DNA of 57,585 bases from Bradyrhizobium frederickii (GCF_004570865.1 NZ_SPQS01000033.1:1-57585); one strand, 5' to 3'. Numbered from the stretch's first letter, positions 26,209 through 35,841 are shown. Numbers and translations: made by a program. Notes: generated by a model not told the origin, from the sequence alone.

Positions 26209-27725
26209 GCCGCTTTCCTCCCACTGACCGAAGTTTCGAGAATTCGATTGTGCTCCAGCTGCGCGCCGGCAAACTCTCCAACGATGGAGCCGCGGAACAT
26301 CACGATAGCCCGGTCACAGAGCTTCTCGATGTCCGGCATCTCGGTGCTGATTATGATGACTCCGACACCTTCGGAGGCAATGCGTTCGATGATCTTTCTG
26401 ATCTCGTCCTTGGAGCCGACGTCTATACCGACGGTCGGATCATCCAGAATGAAAATTTTTGGGCGCGTTTCCAGCCACTTCGCAATCAGCACCTTCTGCT
26501 GGTTTCCGCCACTTAGCGTTCTGATCGGAACATGCGCGCTCGGCGCCTTGACGTTGAGCTCACGGACGCACCGCGTTCCCATGGCGTCGATCTTGCTCCT
26601 CGACAGCAACCCCAGTGCATTGCGCAACTTGCCGATGATGGGAAGCCCAACATTCTCCGCGATGGTGAAATCGGGCAGAATCCCCTCGCGCAGCCGGTCA
26701 CCGGTCAACAGGGCCACCCCTTCCTTGATGGCCTTGCCGGGATTCCAATGGCTCTTTACGTTACCGCGGATCGCGATCGTTCCCTTGGACGGCTGATATC
26801 CCTCGACGCCGAACAAGGTCTTTGCGAGCTCCGTGAGACCGGAGCCCGTTAAACCGGTGAAGCCCAGGATTTCGCCACGATGAAGATCGAACGAAACGTC
26901 GTGAAGCATCCCTGGCACACTCAGACCCCGCACCGACAGAAGCACCTCAGTGCTCGCGACCGCACCTCGCTTGCTCCTGGCGTCGACTTCGACCAGCTTA
27001 CGTCCGAGCATATGCTGCACAACCTCCGAAATCGAGGTCGACTCCTTCTGCAGATTGGCGATGGTCTGGCCGTCGCGCAATATCGTAATCGTGTCGCAGA
27101 TCCGAAATACTTCGGACAGATAATGGGAAACGAAGACGATCGCGACGCCTCTGCGAGACAACTCGGTAATGAGCTTGAGAACGACGTCGACCTCGGTTGC
27201 GGTCAGCGAGGACGTGGGCTCATCCATCAGCAAGATGGTTGGCTTCCAAGTCATCGCCTTGATGATCTGCACCATCTTCTTCAGGTCATTCGGCAGCCGG
27301 CTGACTTGCTGACTTGCGTCGACCTCGATTCCGTAGTGGTCGAGAAGCTCTTGCGCTTTCGCGTTGAGGCTGCCAGCCGTAAGAATGCCGAGACGACTCG
27401 TCGGCTCATTGTTCAGGAAAATGTTCTCCGCGACGGTCATTCCTTCCACAAGATTTATGTCCTGATGGATGGTCACGATGCCGCGCTTGAGGGCGTCGAT
27501 CGCGTTGTGTGGGCTGTAATCTTTCCCGAGCAACTTGATGCTCTCGGCAGAATCGGCCTGGTAGACGCCGGCTAGAATCTTGAGAAGGGTGCTCTTGCCC
27601 GCTCCGTTCTCTCCGACGAGCCCAACCACCTGTCCCTTTTCCAGCGTGAAGCTTGCGCTTCGAAGAGCCTTGATGCTGCCGAAGGTTTTCTTGACGTCCT
27701 TGCAGACGAGTGCCAACTCACTCAT
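26205..27725 (-). CDS. ABC transporter ATP-binding protein, sugar type with two ABC domains (RbsA-like)
   Basis: The start is ATG 27725 (MSELALVCKDVKKTFGSIKA); 506 residues. The first domain has Walker A GLVGENGAGKSTLLKILAG and Walker B TILLMDEPTSSLTATEVDVV; its signature region is atypical (SRLPNDLKKMVQIIKAM). The second domain has a degenerate Walker A (GFTGLTGSGLTELAKTLFG), an intact signature TLSGGNQQKVLIAKWLETRP and IFILDDPTVGIDVGSKDE. This fused layout is standard for ribose/xylose/galactoside importers. Its stop overlaps the permease start by 4 bp. Confidence 0.94.
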   Translation of the reverse strand: MSELALVCKDVKKTFGSIKALRSASFTLEKGQVVGLVGENGAGKSTLLKILAGVYQADSAESIKLLGKDYSPHNAIDALKRGIVTIHQDINLVEGMTVAENIFLNNEPTSRLGILTAGSLNAKAQELLDHYGIEVDASQQVSRLPNDLKKMVQIIKAMTWKPTILLMDEPTSSLTATEVDVVLKLITELSRRGVAIVFVSHYLSEVFRICDTITILRDGQTIANLQKESTSISEVVQHMLGRKLVEVDARSKRGAVASTEVLLSVRGLSVPGMLHDVSFDLHRGEILGFTGLTGSGLTELAKTLFGVEGYQPSKGTIAIRGNVKSHWNPGKAIKEGVALLTGDRLREGILPDFTIAENVGLPIIGKLRNALGLLSRSKIDAMGTRCVRELNVKAPSAHVPIRTLSGGNQQKVLIAKWLETRPKIFILDDPTVGIDVGSKDEIRKIIERIASEGVGVIIISTEMPDIEKLCDRAIVMFRGSIVGEFAGAQLEHNRILETSVSGRKAA

Positions 27726-27783
27726 TGTTTCCCCCGTCCGGAGTGTCCGGCATTCGCCGGACACTCCACGATTTGTTCGCGCT

Positions 27784-28770
27784 TCAATTGACCTTGGCGT
27801 CGAGGACCTGCGGTTCATTGACGAACTCGGCAGCGTTGGCCTTGGTCATGAGTTTCGGCGGCAACTCGACCAGCTTATCCGTTTTTCCGCCCGTCAGGAA
27901 CGACAGCATCGAGTTCATGCCGACATAGCCCATCTCGAAGGGGTTCTGGACGATCGTGCCCGCGATCTTGCCTTCCTTGACGAGGCGGTAGGCCGTGGGA
28001 TCGGTATCGAAGTTGACGAGCTTCACGTCCAAGCGCTTCGCCGCCTCGAGCGTCGCCTCAGCACCGATCGTCGGCGCGTGGTTCTGGAAGAAGACACCGG
28101 CGATGTCCGGGATCTCGGTCAGCGTATCTTCCATCGTGCGTCGGCCGTCCTCGAGGGAGAGCTTCATCACCTTGCGCGGAAGGACGGTCAAGCCGAGCTC
28201 CTTGGAGCGCTGCTCGAAGCCGCGATTGCGGTCGATGATGCACTGCACGGCCGGACCATGGTCGAAGACGATAACCTTGGCCCCCTTAGGCACCAGAGTG
28301 GCCATATGATCGGCGGCCATGCGACCGCCCAATTCGTTCGCCGTCACGACGTAGGTCACCCAGTCGCCCGAGTTTAGGCCGATATCGGTGACAACAACCG
28401 GAATCTTGTTCTTGTTGTAGATATTCTTGACGGGATCTGCGAGAACGACTGAGTCACCAGGGAAGATCAGCAGACCATCGATCTTCTGCGTATAAAGGTC
28501 TTCGAGATCTCCGACCTGCTTGGTGGTATCGGTGTCGCCGCCGTTGGTCACCAAGAGCTCGACCGACACGCCCTTCTTTTCCCATTCGCCCATCGCCTTC
28601 CGGGCGCCGGCGATCTGTGTGCGAAGGAAGGTATTCGTGCCCCAGAACTGGGAATATCCGAGCTTGAACTTCTTGTCCGCGGCCATCGCCCTGCCGATGA
28701 ACGGCGATGCCAGAACGGACGCTCCGAGTAGCGTCGAAAACTTCAATACGTCGCGCTTGCTAACAGTCAT
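27784..28770 (-). CDS. Periplasmic sugar-binding-type substrate-binding protein (RbsB-like)
   Basis: From ATG 28770 (MTVSKRDVLKFSTLLGASVL) it has 328 residues. An export signal ends near SPFIGRAMAADKK; the Lys-Arg pair before the hydrophobic core is Tat-like. The Peripla_BP_4 fold is seen in FKLGYSQFWGTNTFLRTQIA, QKIDGLLIFPGDSVVLADPV, ELGGRMAADHMATLVPKGAK, AEATLEAAKRLDVKLVNFDT and GTIVQNPFEMGYVGMNSML. It heads the ABC unit, 58 bp before the ATPase. A truncated relative lies at 33705-34028. Confidence 0.93.
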   Translation of the reverse strand: MTVSKRDVLKFSTLLGASVLASPFIGRAMAADKKFKLGYSQFWGTNTFLRTQIAGARKAMGEWEKKGVSVELLVTNGGDTDTTKQVGDLEDLYTQKIDGLLIFPGDSVVLADPVKNIYNKNKIPVVVTDIGLNSGDWVTYVVTANELGGRMAADHMATLVPKGAKVIVFDHGPAVQCIIDRNRGFEQRSKELGLTVLPRKVMKLSLEDGRRTMEDTLTEIPDIAGVFFQNHAPTIGAEATLEAAKRLDVKLVNFDTDPTAYRLVKEGKIAGTIVQNPFEMGYVGMNSMLSFLTGGKTDKLVELPPKLMTKANAAEFVNEPQVLDAKVN

Positions 28771-29101
28771 TCCCACCTCCCTATGCAAAGGAATATTCTT
28801 CTCCGAGCCACCGTCGGCTCGTCCGATCGTTCTGTTCTGGAAGCGGCGGCGCCATACCTCACGGCAATGACGCCAGCTTCCTGTCTCAAAGCCGGCACGG
28901 TCCGAGCATGGCGATTGGATCCCCCGATCGGCAATTATCCCTACGCTCTGGCACCGATTAGAATTTGATATCGCTGGCACCGACCGCTGGCAGGCGGCCA
29001 TAGCCAGTACCAATTGCCATCAGAATGAATGCGGCCTAGCTGCCTGCGCGCCACCTGGGATTACGTCGCATCCTCACACTAACCTTTGGGAGGACTAGCT
29101 C
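28771..29101. promoter_or_regulatory. Divergent control region between the importer and the SDR gene
   Basis: About 330 bp separate the outward-facing binding-protein and SDR starts, so promoters for both units must lie here. Ribosome sites are visible at both ends (GGGAGGT before 28770, GGGAGGA before 29102). No gene and no clear palindrome are seen. A LysR-type regulator encoded at 31077 or 32568 may act here; that is inference. Confidence 0.5.
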
Positions 29102-29869
29102 ATGCAGGCAAAAGGGAATGGTATGAAAGATTGCGTCGTGCTCGTGACGGGAGCTGCGGGGGGAGTCGGCAAGGAAGTCATCCGTCAACTCGCCGAGAAC
29201 GACGCCAAGATCATCGCGACGGACATTGCCGATCAGGTTCATGACCTGAATAGGGAATTCTCCGGCGCCCGGATCACGACGATCACTGGCGACGTCTCGA
29301 AGAGCGTCGATGTCGATAAGATCTTCGGTGCTGGCGAGGACAAGTTCGGCGCCGTTCAAGCCCTTATCAGCAACGCCGGCTACATGATTGCCAAGGCGCT
29401 GCACGAAACCAGCGAGCAAGACTGGGATGCAGTCCTCGCGGGGAACGCAAAATCCTTCTTCCTGACCGCGAAGCGAGCTCTTCCAAACATGCTCGCCGCC
29501 AAGAAGGGATCGATTACGGCGACCGGCTCCATCTCCAGCGTCGTCGGACTGCCTTCCCAGGCCGCTTACTGCGCTTCGAAAGGCGCCGTTCTGCAGCTCG
29601 TCCGGCAACTGGCCGTTGAGTATGCCGGCTCGGGCGTCCGCGTGAACGCCGTCGGTCCGGGTGCTATCAATACGCCGTTCCTCACGCGCTATCTGAATGG
29701 CCTTCCCGACCCGAAGGCAGGCGCGGATGCCGTGAAGGCCGCGCATCCGATGAAGCGTTGGGCCGAACCCGACGAAGTCGCAAAAGCCCTGGTTTTCCTC
29801 GCAAGCGACGATGCCGCCTTCATTACCGGCCATATCTTGATGGTCGATGGCGGGTACGTCGCGGGCTGA
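29102..29869 (+). CDS. Short-chain dehydrogenase/reductase (SDR family)
   Basis: A classical SDR of 255 residues from ATG 29102, preceded by GGGAGGA; ATG 29123 (MKDCVVLV) is an alternative. The coenzyme motif is VLVTGAAGGVGKEVIRQLAE, with Asp in IIATDIADQVHD suggesting NAD over NADP. NNAG is changed to ISNAGYMIAK. The catalytic set is Ser in TGSISSVVGLPSQ and YCASK, with RVNAVGPGAINTPFL and DDAAFITGHILMVDGGYVAG after it. It is followed 29 bp later by a lactonase-type amidohydrolase; the pair resembles sugar dehydrogenase plus lactonase arrangements. Confidence 0.92.
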   Translation: MQAKGNGMKDCVVLVTGAAGGVGKEVIRQLAENDAKIIATDIADQVHDLNREFSGARITTITGDVSKSVDVDKIFGAGEDKFGAVQALISNAGYMIAKALHETSEQDWDAVLAGNAKSFFLTAKRALPNMLAAKKGSITATGSISSVVGLPSQAAYCASKGAVLQLVRQLAVEYAGSGVRVNAVGPGAINTPFLTRYLNGLPDPKAGADAVKAAHPMKRWAEPDEVAKALVFLASDDAAFITGHILMVDGGYVAG

Positions 29870-29898
29870 CCCATAGATAGAGCCATTGGAGAGACGTC

Positions 29899-30795
29899 AT
29901 GTCCGTCAGCGCCATAATCGACCCCCATCATCACCTCTGGGATCTCGAAAACTATTCCTATCCCTGGCTTTGCCAAAACGGCGAACCGGTGGCTCCGATC
30001 GCAGGTAGCCTCCGGTCCATCATGAAATCCTACTCACTCGCGGACTACCGCGAGGATTCCAAACGATGGAATGTCGTGAAGGACGTCCATCTCGACGCGC
30101 TCTCGGCCGACATTCTCGCCGAGACACGTTGGCTTCAGGACATGAAAAACAAGACAGGTTTCCCGACGGCCATCGTCGCGCACGCGGATCTGGAGGCCGA
30201 CAATGCCGACAGCGTTCTTGCAAGCCACGCGGAAAGCAAGGCGGTCCGCGGCATTCGCCAGATCCTCAACTGGCATCAGGATCCTCGCTACACTTTCATC
30301 GAACGTTCGGACCTGCTGCGAGACCCGAAGTGGCTGAAGGGTTTTGGCCTGCTGAAGAAGTACGACTTCTCTTTCGACCTTCAGCTCTATCCCCACCAGA
30401 TGATGGACGCAGCCCGCGTTGCCCGTGACCACGAGGACACGACCATCATCCTGAACCATACCGGAATGCCTCTTCAGCGGGATGCGGCGGGCGTTCAGAC
30501 CTGGCAAGACGGCATGCGGGCTCTGGCGTCCGTTCCAAGCGTCCATGCCAAGATCTCAGGCCTCGGAATGGTCGACCCTGAGTGGACGGTCGCAAGCATC
30601 CGGCCGTTCGTCCTCAAGACGATCGACTACTTTGGGGTCGATCGGTGCATGTTCGCAAGCAACTTCCCAGTCGACAAGATCTACGCCAGCTTCGACCGGA
30701 TCTACGAGGCTTTCTTCGAGATCGTGAAGGACTTGTCCGATACCGACAAGAAGAAGCTCTTTCACGATAACGCTCTACGCGTCTATCGGCTTTGA
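29899..30795 (+). CDS. Amidohydrolase family protein, lactonase-like (LigI / fuconolactonase group)
   Basis: It has 298 residues from ATG 29899. The HxH metal motif opens the protein (IIDPHHHLWDLENYSYPWL). Other barrel motifs are TAIVAHADLEADNADSVL, AVRGIRQILNWHQDP, FSFDLQLYPHQMMDAARVA, TTIILNHTGMPLQRD and the terminal Asp in CMFASNFPVDKIY. This group includes 2-pyrone-4,6-dicarboxylate lactonase and L-fucono/L-rhamnono-lactonases. Given the SDR gene 29 bp upstream, it probably opens a lactone produced by that dehydrogenase. Confidence 0.88.
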   Translation: MSVSAIIDPHHHLWDLENYSYPWLCQNGEPVAPIAGSLRSIMKSYSLADYREDSKRWNVVKDVHLDALSADILAETRWLQDMKNKTGFPTAIVAHADLEADNADSVLASHAESKAVRGIRQILNWHQDPRYTFIERSDLLRDPKWLKGFGLLKKYDFSFDLQLYPHQMMDAARVARDHEDTTIILNHTGMPLQRDAAGVQTWQDGMRALASVPSVHAKISGLGMVDPEWTVASIRPFVLKTIDYFGVDRCMFASNFPVDKIYASFDRIYEAFFEIVKDLSDTDKKKLFHDNALRVYRL

Positions 30796-30886
30796 CATCG
30801 GGTCCGCGAGCATCGGCGCACTGCCGCGACAATAAGTATCTACATTGTTGCAGTAGTCCGTGGGACGGACCACGACAGGAGCCAAC

Positions 30887-30913
30887 CCCACCCCCTTTTG
30901 CGGGGGGTGGGGA
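30887..30913. terminator. GC-rich hairpin downstream of the amidohydrolase gene
   Basis: CCCCACCCCC and GGGGGTGGGG pair exactly around a TTTTGCG-type loop. It lies between the amidohydrolase stop (30795) and the convergent LysR stop (31077). No T tract follows, so classical termination is uncertain; a role in stopping read-through between convergent genes is likely. Confidence 0.5.
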
Positions 30914-31076
30914 GCCTCAGGAATCTCCCGAGCCCACCCTCACCGATCGCTCAGCCGATCGGCGCCGACCGTATCCCCTCGCGCGAAGCTCGTGAAGGGA
31001 CTCGATGCGCTGAACAGAGACCGTTACGACCGCGGCTCCCATGACCTGGCCAACGAACAGGACGAGCGCATTCCGA

Positions 31077-31982
31077 CTAGGCCGCAGTCGTCGCTGCGGC
31101 AGCGCACTCGACAAGGATCCTCACGAGCTCGTCGCGGTGATGGTTGGCCGGGGCGTCCTGCCGGACACAAATTCGCAAATTTCGCTCTGCCCATGGCTCA
31201 GCCAGAGGCAACATCGCCAGTCGCTTCTCGTCTTCCTTCTCAACAACCGAGCGGGGCACAATGCTAACGCCCGCCCCTGACGCGACAAGATGAGCAATGG
31301 CCCGGTAGCCGGGAACATGCACGCGAATATCGAGCGTCGCGCCAAGAGCTGCGGCATGGCTCAGTAAGAAGGCGTTGATCGCTGCGCCTCGTTGCAGGTT
31401 AACGAATGGCTCGCGAAGACATTCCTCGAAACGAACCGGCCTGTCTTTATTGATCGGGCTGCTCAGCGGCACGAGGACAACCAGCTCGTCATCACGATAC
31501 GGAAAGAAGGCTAGTTCTTTATGGTTGGCCTGAAGCGCAACGATCCCGACATCGGCGCGCCGGTCTGCGACCGCGGCCAGTATGTCGTGGCTGTTCTTCT
31601 CTTCGAGTGCGATACGGACAGATGGATGATGCTTGAAGAAGATTGCAAGATCATCGGGGAGAAACGAATTAACTGCGTTGGTATTCGCAAACAGTGTGAT
31701 CCTCCCGGGCATACCCGCCGAGAATGGCAGCATATCGGCGTGCATCTGCTCAAGCAGCTCAAACGACTTGCGAGCATAGTTAGCCAGAACTGTACCGGCA
31801 GGCGTGGGGCTGACACCCTCGCGATTTCGTTCAAGAAGGGGGGTACCGAGAGCGTCTTCGAGCTGCCTGATACGTTGGCTGACGGAGGATGGCGCCAGGT
31901 TACACCGCTGGGCACCGCGCGATAGGTTTCCTTCGTCTAGAACCGCGAGAAACACTCTCAAATCGACCAGATCGTAACGCAT
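31077..31982 (-). CDS. LysR-family transcriptional regulator
   Basis: The start is ATG 31982 (MRYDLVDLRVFLAVLDEGNL), fitting the family; a reading from 32039 adds non-family residues. The HTH is LSRGAQRCNLAPSSVSQRIR with QLEDALGTPLLERNREGVSP. The effector domain follows from about residue 90 (PGRITLFANTNAVNSFLPDD, RADVGIVALQANHKELAF, HLVASGAGVSIVPRSVVEKE). It is divergent from the EthD/second LysR genes, with about 200 bp between. The likely targets are the adjacent catabolic genes. Confidence 0.92.
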   Translation of the reverse strand: MRYDLVDLRVFLAVLDEGNLSRGAQRCNLAPSSVSQRIRQLEDALGTPLLERNREGVSPTPAGTVLANYARKSFELLEQMHADMLPFSAGMPGRITLFANTNAVNSFLPDDLAIFFKHHPSVRIALEEKNSHDILAAVADRRADVGIVALQANHKELAFFPYRDDELVVLVPLSSPINKDRPVRFEECLREPFVNLQRGAAINAFLLSHAAALGATLDIRVHVPGYRAIAHLVASGAGVSIVPRSVVEKEDEKRLAMLPLAEPWAERNLRICVRQDAPANHHRDELVRILVECAAAATTAA

Positions 31983-32184
31983 CTTCCGCCGTAAGTTTGT
32001 GCCCGCGTTCGGCTCTGACGAACGCTTCATTCGGAACATACCGCTTCTGGTTCGTTTGGAAAATGGCCTAGCTTCAATTCCAACCTAGAAGAAATTCCAA
32101 TAACAGTCAGTTGCCAGCTACGGTACCGGCTTCGGACAAGGCGCCTTTAGTTGGCGCAATAAGCAGCATCGGGAGGTTAACGAC

Positions 32185-32544
32185 GTGAACGCGAAATACG
32201 CGAAACGTATCGGTTTTCTCACAAAGCGCGAAGACATGACGAAAGAGCAGTTCGTCCAGCATTGGCGAACCGTTCATGCGGAGCTGTGCAAGAAAATCCC
32301 GGGGCTCAAGCGCTACGCGATCAACTTTATTGATCGCGATGCCTATCCCAATGCGGCCTACGACGGCTTTTCGGAGCTCTGGTTCGAAAGCAAGGAGGCC
32401 CATGACGCGTCTCTTTCGAGCCCCGAAGGGAAGACATTGTTGGCCGATCTCCCCAACTTCACCTCTACGATATGCGGAGTCATCGCCTATGAGGAGCGAT
32501 TCATTTGGCCGGCCGACGATGGGCTAGGCGGCAAGGCGCGTTAG
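32185..32544 (+). CDS. EthD domain-containing protein
   Basis: It has 119 residues from GTG 32185, after GGGAGG. The ferredoxin-like dimeric barrel of the EthD family is visible: AKRIGFLTKREDMTKEQFVQ, HWRTVHAELCKKIPGLKRYA, GFSELWFESKEAHDASLSSP and a C-terminal IAYEERFIW. Members include lactone isomerases and decarboxylases of aromatic or sugar-acid pathways, but many are uncharacterised. Placement in a catabolic cluster between two LysR genes suggests an isomerase-type role. It ends 23 bp before the next gene. Confidence 0.82.
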   Translation: MNAKYAKRIGFLTKREDMTKEQFVQHWRTVHAELCKKIPGLKRYAINFIDRDAYPNAAYDGFSELWFESKEAHDASLSSPEGKTLLADLPNFTSTICGVIAYEERFIWPADDGLGGKAR

Positions 32545-32567
32545 ACTCGGATTCAGAGGGCGGCGCA

Positions 32568-33608
32568 ATGGACGAGCGCCAACTTAAATGCTTCCTGGTT
32601 ATCTCAGAGACGGGCTCGGTGACCGGAGCCGCCGAGCGCCTGGATATTGCCCAACCCTCGTTGAGCCAGATGCTTCTCCGGCTCGAGGAGGAATTGGGCT
32701 CGAAGCTCTTTCAACGAACGTCACGCGGGGTCGTGCTCACCGAGGCCGGACAGGTTTTCCGCGAGCACGCGCGCAACATCATTTCGGACATCGAGCGCGC
32801 TCGGGATGAGATCAAGGCGGAGGATAGCTATGTCCGATCGGAGGTCACGATTGGCTTGCCGAGCTCTTTTGCCACATTGATCGGCGCTCCCCTTATTGCT
32901 GCAGCTGCACAGGAGACACCTCGCGTGCAGCTGAGACTAATCGAGGCGATGTCAGGACATATCCGCGAGTGGCTGACCAAGGGCGACCTTGACGTCGGCA
33001 TTCTCTACGGGATTCAGGACAGCCGGCATCTGTTGCTGGAACAAATCGCCGTCGAAGAACTTTTTCTGGTCGGTCCTCCGAACGCCTTTAAGCACTGCGA
33101 CCGGCACGGTTTTGCTGATGACGCCGTCGATCTCAGTGCAGTCGACAGCTTCCCCCTCATTGTGCCGACGGGGCAACACGGCCTTCGGCGCTTCGTCGAC
33201 GAGCGCGCACGCTCGTCCCAGCTGAAGCTCAACATCCAACACGAGATCAACTCCCTCACCGTCATCAAGCACCTGGTTCAGAGCGGCCATGGCCATACCT
33301 TGCTCGCGCACGCGGCCATCTCCGAAGAACTGAAACGAGGCGAGTTGTCCGCAGCCCGGATCGTGAAGCCCGTCTTCCGGCGCGGGATATTCCTGGCGCG
33401 CAATCCATCCCAATTCGTGACGCGCGCGTCCGTCAAGGCTGCCGAAACCCTGACAAACATCGCATGGGATCTCATCGGCCGGGGGGATTGGCTTGCTACG
33501 CGTGTCAAGCGTTCCAGGATGAGCGGTCCGGATGACAACTTCATGAGATCGTCTCCGAGTTTCGTTCAGGTGAATAGAGAATTCTCGCTAGCGCAAACCG
33601 CGAAGTAG
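32568..33608 (+). CDS. LysR-family transcriptional regulator (NAC/CynR-like)
   Basis: ATG 32568 (MDERQLKCFLVISETGSVTG) begins a typical HTH: AAERLDIAQPSLSQMLLRLE and LGSKLFQRTSRGVVLTEAGQ. The effector domain has SEVTIGLPSSFATLIGAPLI, LTKGDLDVGILYGIQDSRHL and LTVIKHLVQSGHGHTLLAHA. At 346 residues it is about 40 residues longer than usual because of a C-terminal tail with no recognised domain. It is the second LysR gene in the cluster and lies directly downstream of the EthD gene. Confidence 0.9.
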   Translation: MDERQLKCFLVISETGSVTGAAERLDIAQPSLSQMLLRLEEELGSKLFQRTSRGVVLTEAGQVFREHARNIISDIERARDEIKAEDSYVRSEVTIGLPSSFATLIGAPLIAAAAQETPRVQLRLIEAMSGHIREWLTKGDLDVGILYGIQDSRHLLLEQIAVEELFLVGPPNAFKHCDRHGFADDAVDLSAVDSFPLIVPTGQHGLRRFVDERARSSQLKLNIQHEINSLTVIKHLVQSGHGHTLLAHAAISEELKRGELSAARIVKPVFRRGIFLARNPSQFVTRASVKAAETLTNIAWDLIGRGDWLATRVKRSRMSGPDDNFMRSSPSFVQVNREFSLAQTAK

Positions 33609-33704
33609 TCGTGAACGCGACGTCTCGGATCCGCGCCGACGTACGGATTCGAAACGCGAGCCAGTGCGAAGGCTAATCACAACCAGAAGTAGAACACGGT
33701 AGCC

Positions 33705-34028
33705 TCCTTGACGCCGGACATCGCCGGGATTTTCTTCGAAAACGAAATCGTGGCTCAAGGTGCCGCCGCGACCCTGGAGGCCGCGAAGCGACAGGACGTG
33801 AAGCTGGTGACATTCGACTTGAGTGCACGCGCCTACGAACTGATCAAGGAAGGAAAGCTTCTGGGCGTCATTGTGCAGGATCCCTTCAGAATGGGTTACG
33901 AGGGCATGAATGCCATGGTTACCACGCTGAAGGGCGGGACGCCCAAAGCCCGGATCGACCTCGAGACAAGAGTGCTTACCAGGGGGAACGCCCGAGAATT
34001 CGCATCCGATCCGCAAGTCGGAAACTAA
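33705..34028 (+). pseudogene. Truncated sugar-binding protein (C-terminal third only)
   Basis: The frame encodes a close relative of the C-terminal part of the binding protein at 27784: PDIAGIFFENEIVAQGAAAT, LEAAKRQDVKLVTFDLSARA, GVIVQDPFRMGYEGMNAMV and REFASDPQVGN before the stop. The first two thirds, including the export signal, are missing; upstream DNA runs into the LysR gene. It is a remnant of a second, diverged importer. Confidence 0.85.
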
Positions 34029-34339
34029 CGGCGACCTCATCGCCCAGTCCATACGCGGCGTTGCTTTTCGCACGCGTGACGTAGGTGGGGCCTTCGCCGA
34101 CGGGCCGATAGGCTCTCGCTTTCCCTCGATGGCTCGGGCGAGTGTATCGCGCGAGCCATCTTGTCTCGGGCCGATAACTGACGATTTCGGATCGATTACC
34201 GTCCGACGCAATCAAATGGGACGCGCCATGCGATCGCACCCATAGGGCAACATAATAGCAGGTAGATCGTAGACGCCATTGAGACCACCCTCCTGCCCGT
34301 GCTTCTAGATCGCGGCGGCAACAGACAGGAGTTGACATC
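34029..34339. other. Upstream region of the aldehyde dehydrogenase gene
   Basis: No gene is supported in these 310 bp. The 3' end carries ACAGGAG as the ribosome site for the dehydrogenase at 34340. It presumably holds the promoter for the aldehyde dehydrogenase and alcohol dehydrogenase genes. No strong palindrome is seen. Confidence 0.45.
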
Positions 34340-35776
34340 ATGTCGAAGCACTTCATTGGTGGCAAATGGGTCGGCGCATCCAATGGCGAGACGACCGATA
34401 TGATCGATCCCAGCACGGGGAAGGCCTACGGCAAAATCGCCGCCGGCACCCGTGAGGACGTCGATCTGGCCGTCAAGGCGGCCCGCAGCGCCTTCGAAAC
34501 CGGCGCATGGGGCAAGTTGACCGCCGCGGAACGGGGACGCATTCTGATCGCCATTTCGCAGCGCATCCTCGAGAAGAAGGAGGAGCTTGCCGCCATCGAA
34601 GCGCGGGACACCGGAAAGCCCATGACGGTGGCGCGAAACGATATCAACGCGGTCGCTCGATATTTCGAGTACTATGGTGGCGCAACGGACAAGGTCTATG
34701 GACACACGATTCCGTACCTCAATGATCATTTCGTCGCCGTCGTGCGTGAGCCAAAGGGTGTGACGGGGCATATCCTTCCCTGGAACTATCCCGCCCAGAT
34801 GTTCGGCCGGACACTTGCTCCTTCGCTAGCGGTCGGCAACGCAACTGTTCTCAAGCCGGCCGAGGCCGCATCCGCCTCCATTCTACGGCTCGCCGAGCTC
34901 GCGACGGAAGCCGGCCTTCCCGACGGCGCGATCAACATCGTGACAGGATTTGGAAGCAAAGTGGGCGTAGCGCTTACGACGCATCCCGGCGTGAACTTTG
35001 TCTCGTTCACCGGCTCACCCGAGGTCGGCCAGCAGATCCAGAAGTTGGCCGCGGACAACTACATCAATTGTACTCTCGAGCTCGGCGGCAAGTCGCCCCA
35101 GCTTGTGTTCGAAGATGCCGATTTCGAAGCGGCCACCAGGACGATCTGCGCCGCCATCATCCAGAATAGTGGCCAAACCTGCTCGGCCGGAAGCCGCGTC
35201 CTTGTTCAAAGGCGCATCTTCGACGACTTCATCGCGACACTTAGCGAGCGATTCAAGGCCGTGCGGGTCGGCAGCCCGGAGATGGATCTCGACTGCGGTC
35301 CGATCATCACCGCCGGACAAAAGAAGACCGTCCTGGGCTTCGTCGATCGCGCCACCACCAGCGGCCTCCCCCTCCTCGCCGAAGGCCAGATTGCGGAGGG
35401 CGTCGACCCGGGTGGGTTCTTCGTCCGGCCCGCGCTGTTCGGGCCGGTGCCGACGGACCACGAGCTCGCGCAACAGGAGGTGTTCGGCCCCGTGCTGGCC
35501 GCCATTCCGTTCGACGATGAGGATGACGCGGTACGCATCGCCAACGGAACTGAATTCGGCCTTGTGGCAGCAGTCTGGACCAGGGATGGCGGCCGACAAA
35601 TGCATCTTGCGAAGCGGCTGCGCTCCGGCCAAGTGTTCGTAAACTGTTACGGAGCCGGCGCGGGCATCGAGTTGCCCTTCGGAGGCACCGGCAAAAGCGG
35701 CCATGGACGGGAAAAGGGTCTTGTGGCGATGGACGACTATTCGAACCTGAAGACAGTCGTGATCAAGCACGCTTGA
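34340..35776 (+). CDS. NAD(P)-dependent aldehyde dehydrogenase
   Basis: It has 478 residues from ATG 34340 (MSKHFIGGKWVGASNGETTD), after ACAGGAG. Family motifs are complete: GHILPWNYPAQMFGRTLAPS (oxyanion Asn), LKPAEAASASI, VSFTGSPEVGQQIQKLA, the general-base Glu in CTLELGGKSPQLVFEDADFE, the nucleophile Cys in NSGQTCSAGSRVL and EVFGPVLAAIPFDDEDDAVR. It probably oxidises an aldehyde formed in the pathway to its acid. The alcohol dehydrogenase gene follows after 65 bp. Confidence 0.94.
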   Translation: MSKHFIGGKWVGASNGETTDMIDPSTGKAYGKIAAGTREDVDLAVKAARSAFETGAWGKLTAAERGRILIAISQRILEKKEELAAIEARDTGKPMTVARNDINAVARYFEYYGGATDKVYGHTIPYLNDHFVAVVREPKGVTGHILPWNYPAQMFGRTLAPSLAVGNATVLKPAEAASASILRLAELATEAGLPDGAINIVTGFGSKVGVALTTHPGVNFVSFTGSPEVGQQIQKLAADNYINCTLELGGKSPQLVFEDADFEAATRTICAAIIQNSGQTCSAGSRVLVQRRIFDDFIATLSERFKAVRVGSPEMDLDCGPIITAGQKKTVLGFVDRATTSGLPLLAEGQIAEGVDPGGFFVRPALFGPVPTDHELAQQEVFGPVLAAIPFDDEDDAVRIANGTEFGLVAAVWTRDGGRQMHLAKRLRSGQVFVNCYGAGAGIELPFGGTGKSGHGREKGLVAMDDYSNLKTVVIKHA

Positions 35777-35841
35777 TCACTAACCAGGCGGCGCTGATAT
35801 CCGATAGCGCGGAACCGCCACAAAAAAAACGAGGAGCAATC

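Noticed and set aside
26880..28377. Plus-strand frames opposite the ABC ATPase and binding protein
   Set aside because: Both real genes are well supported on the minus strand; these are shadows.
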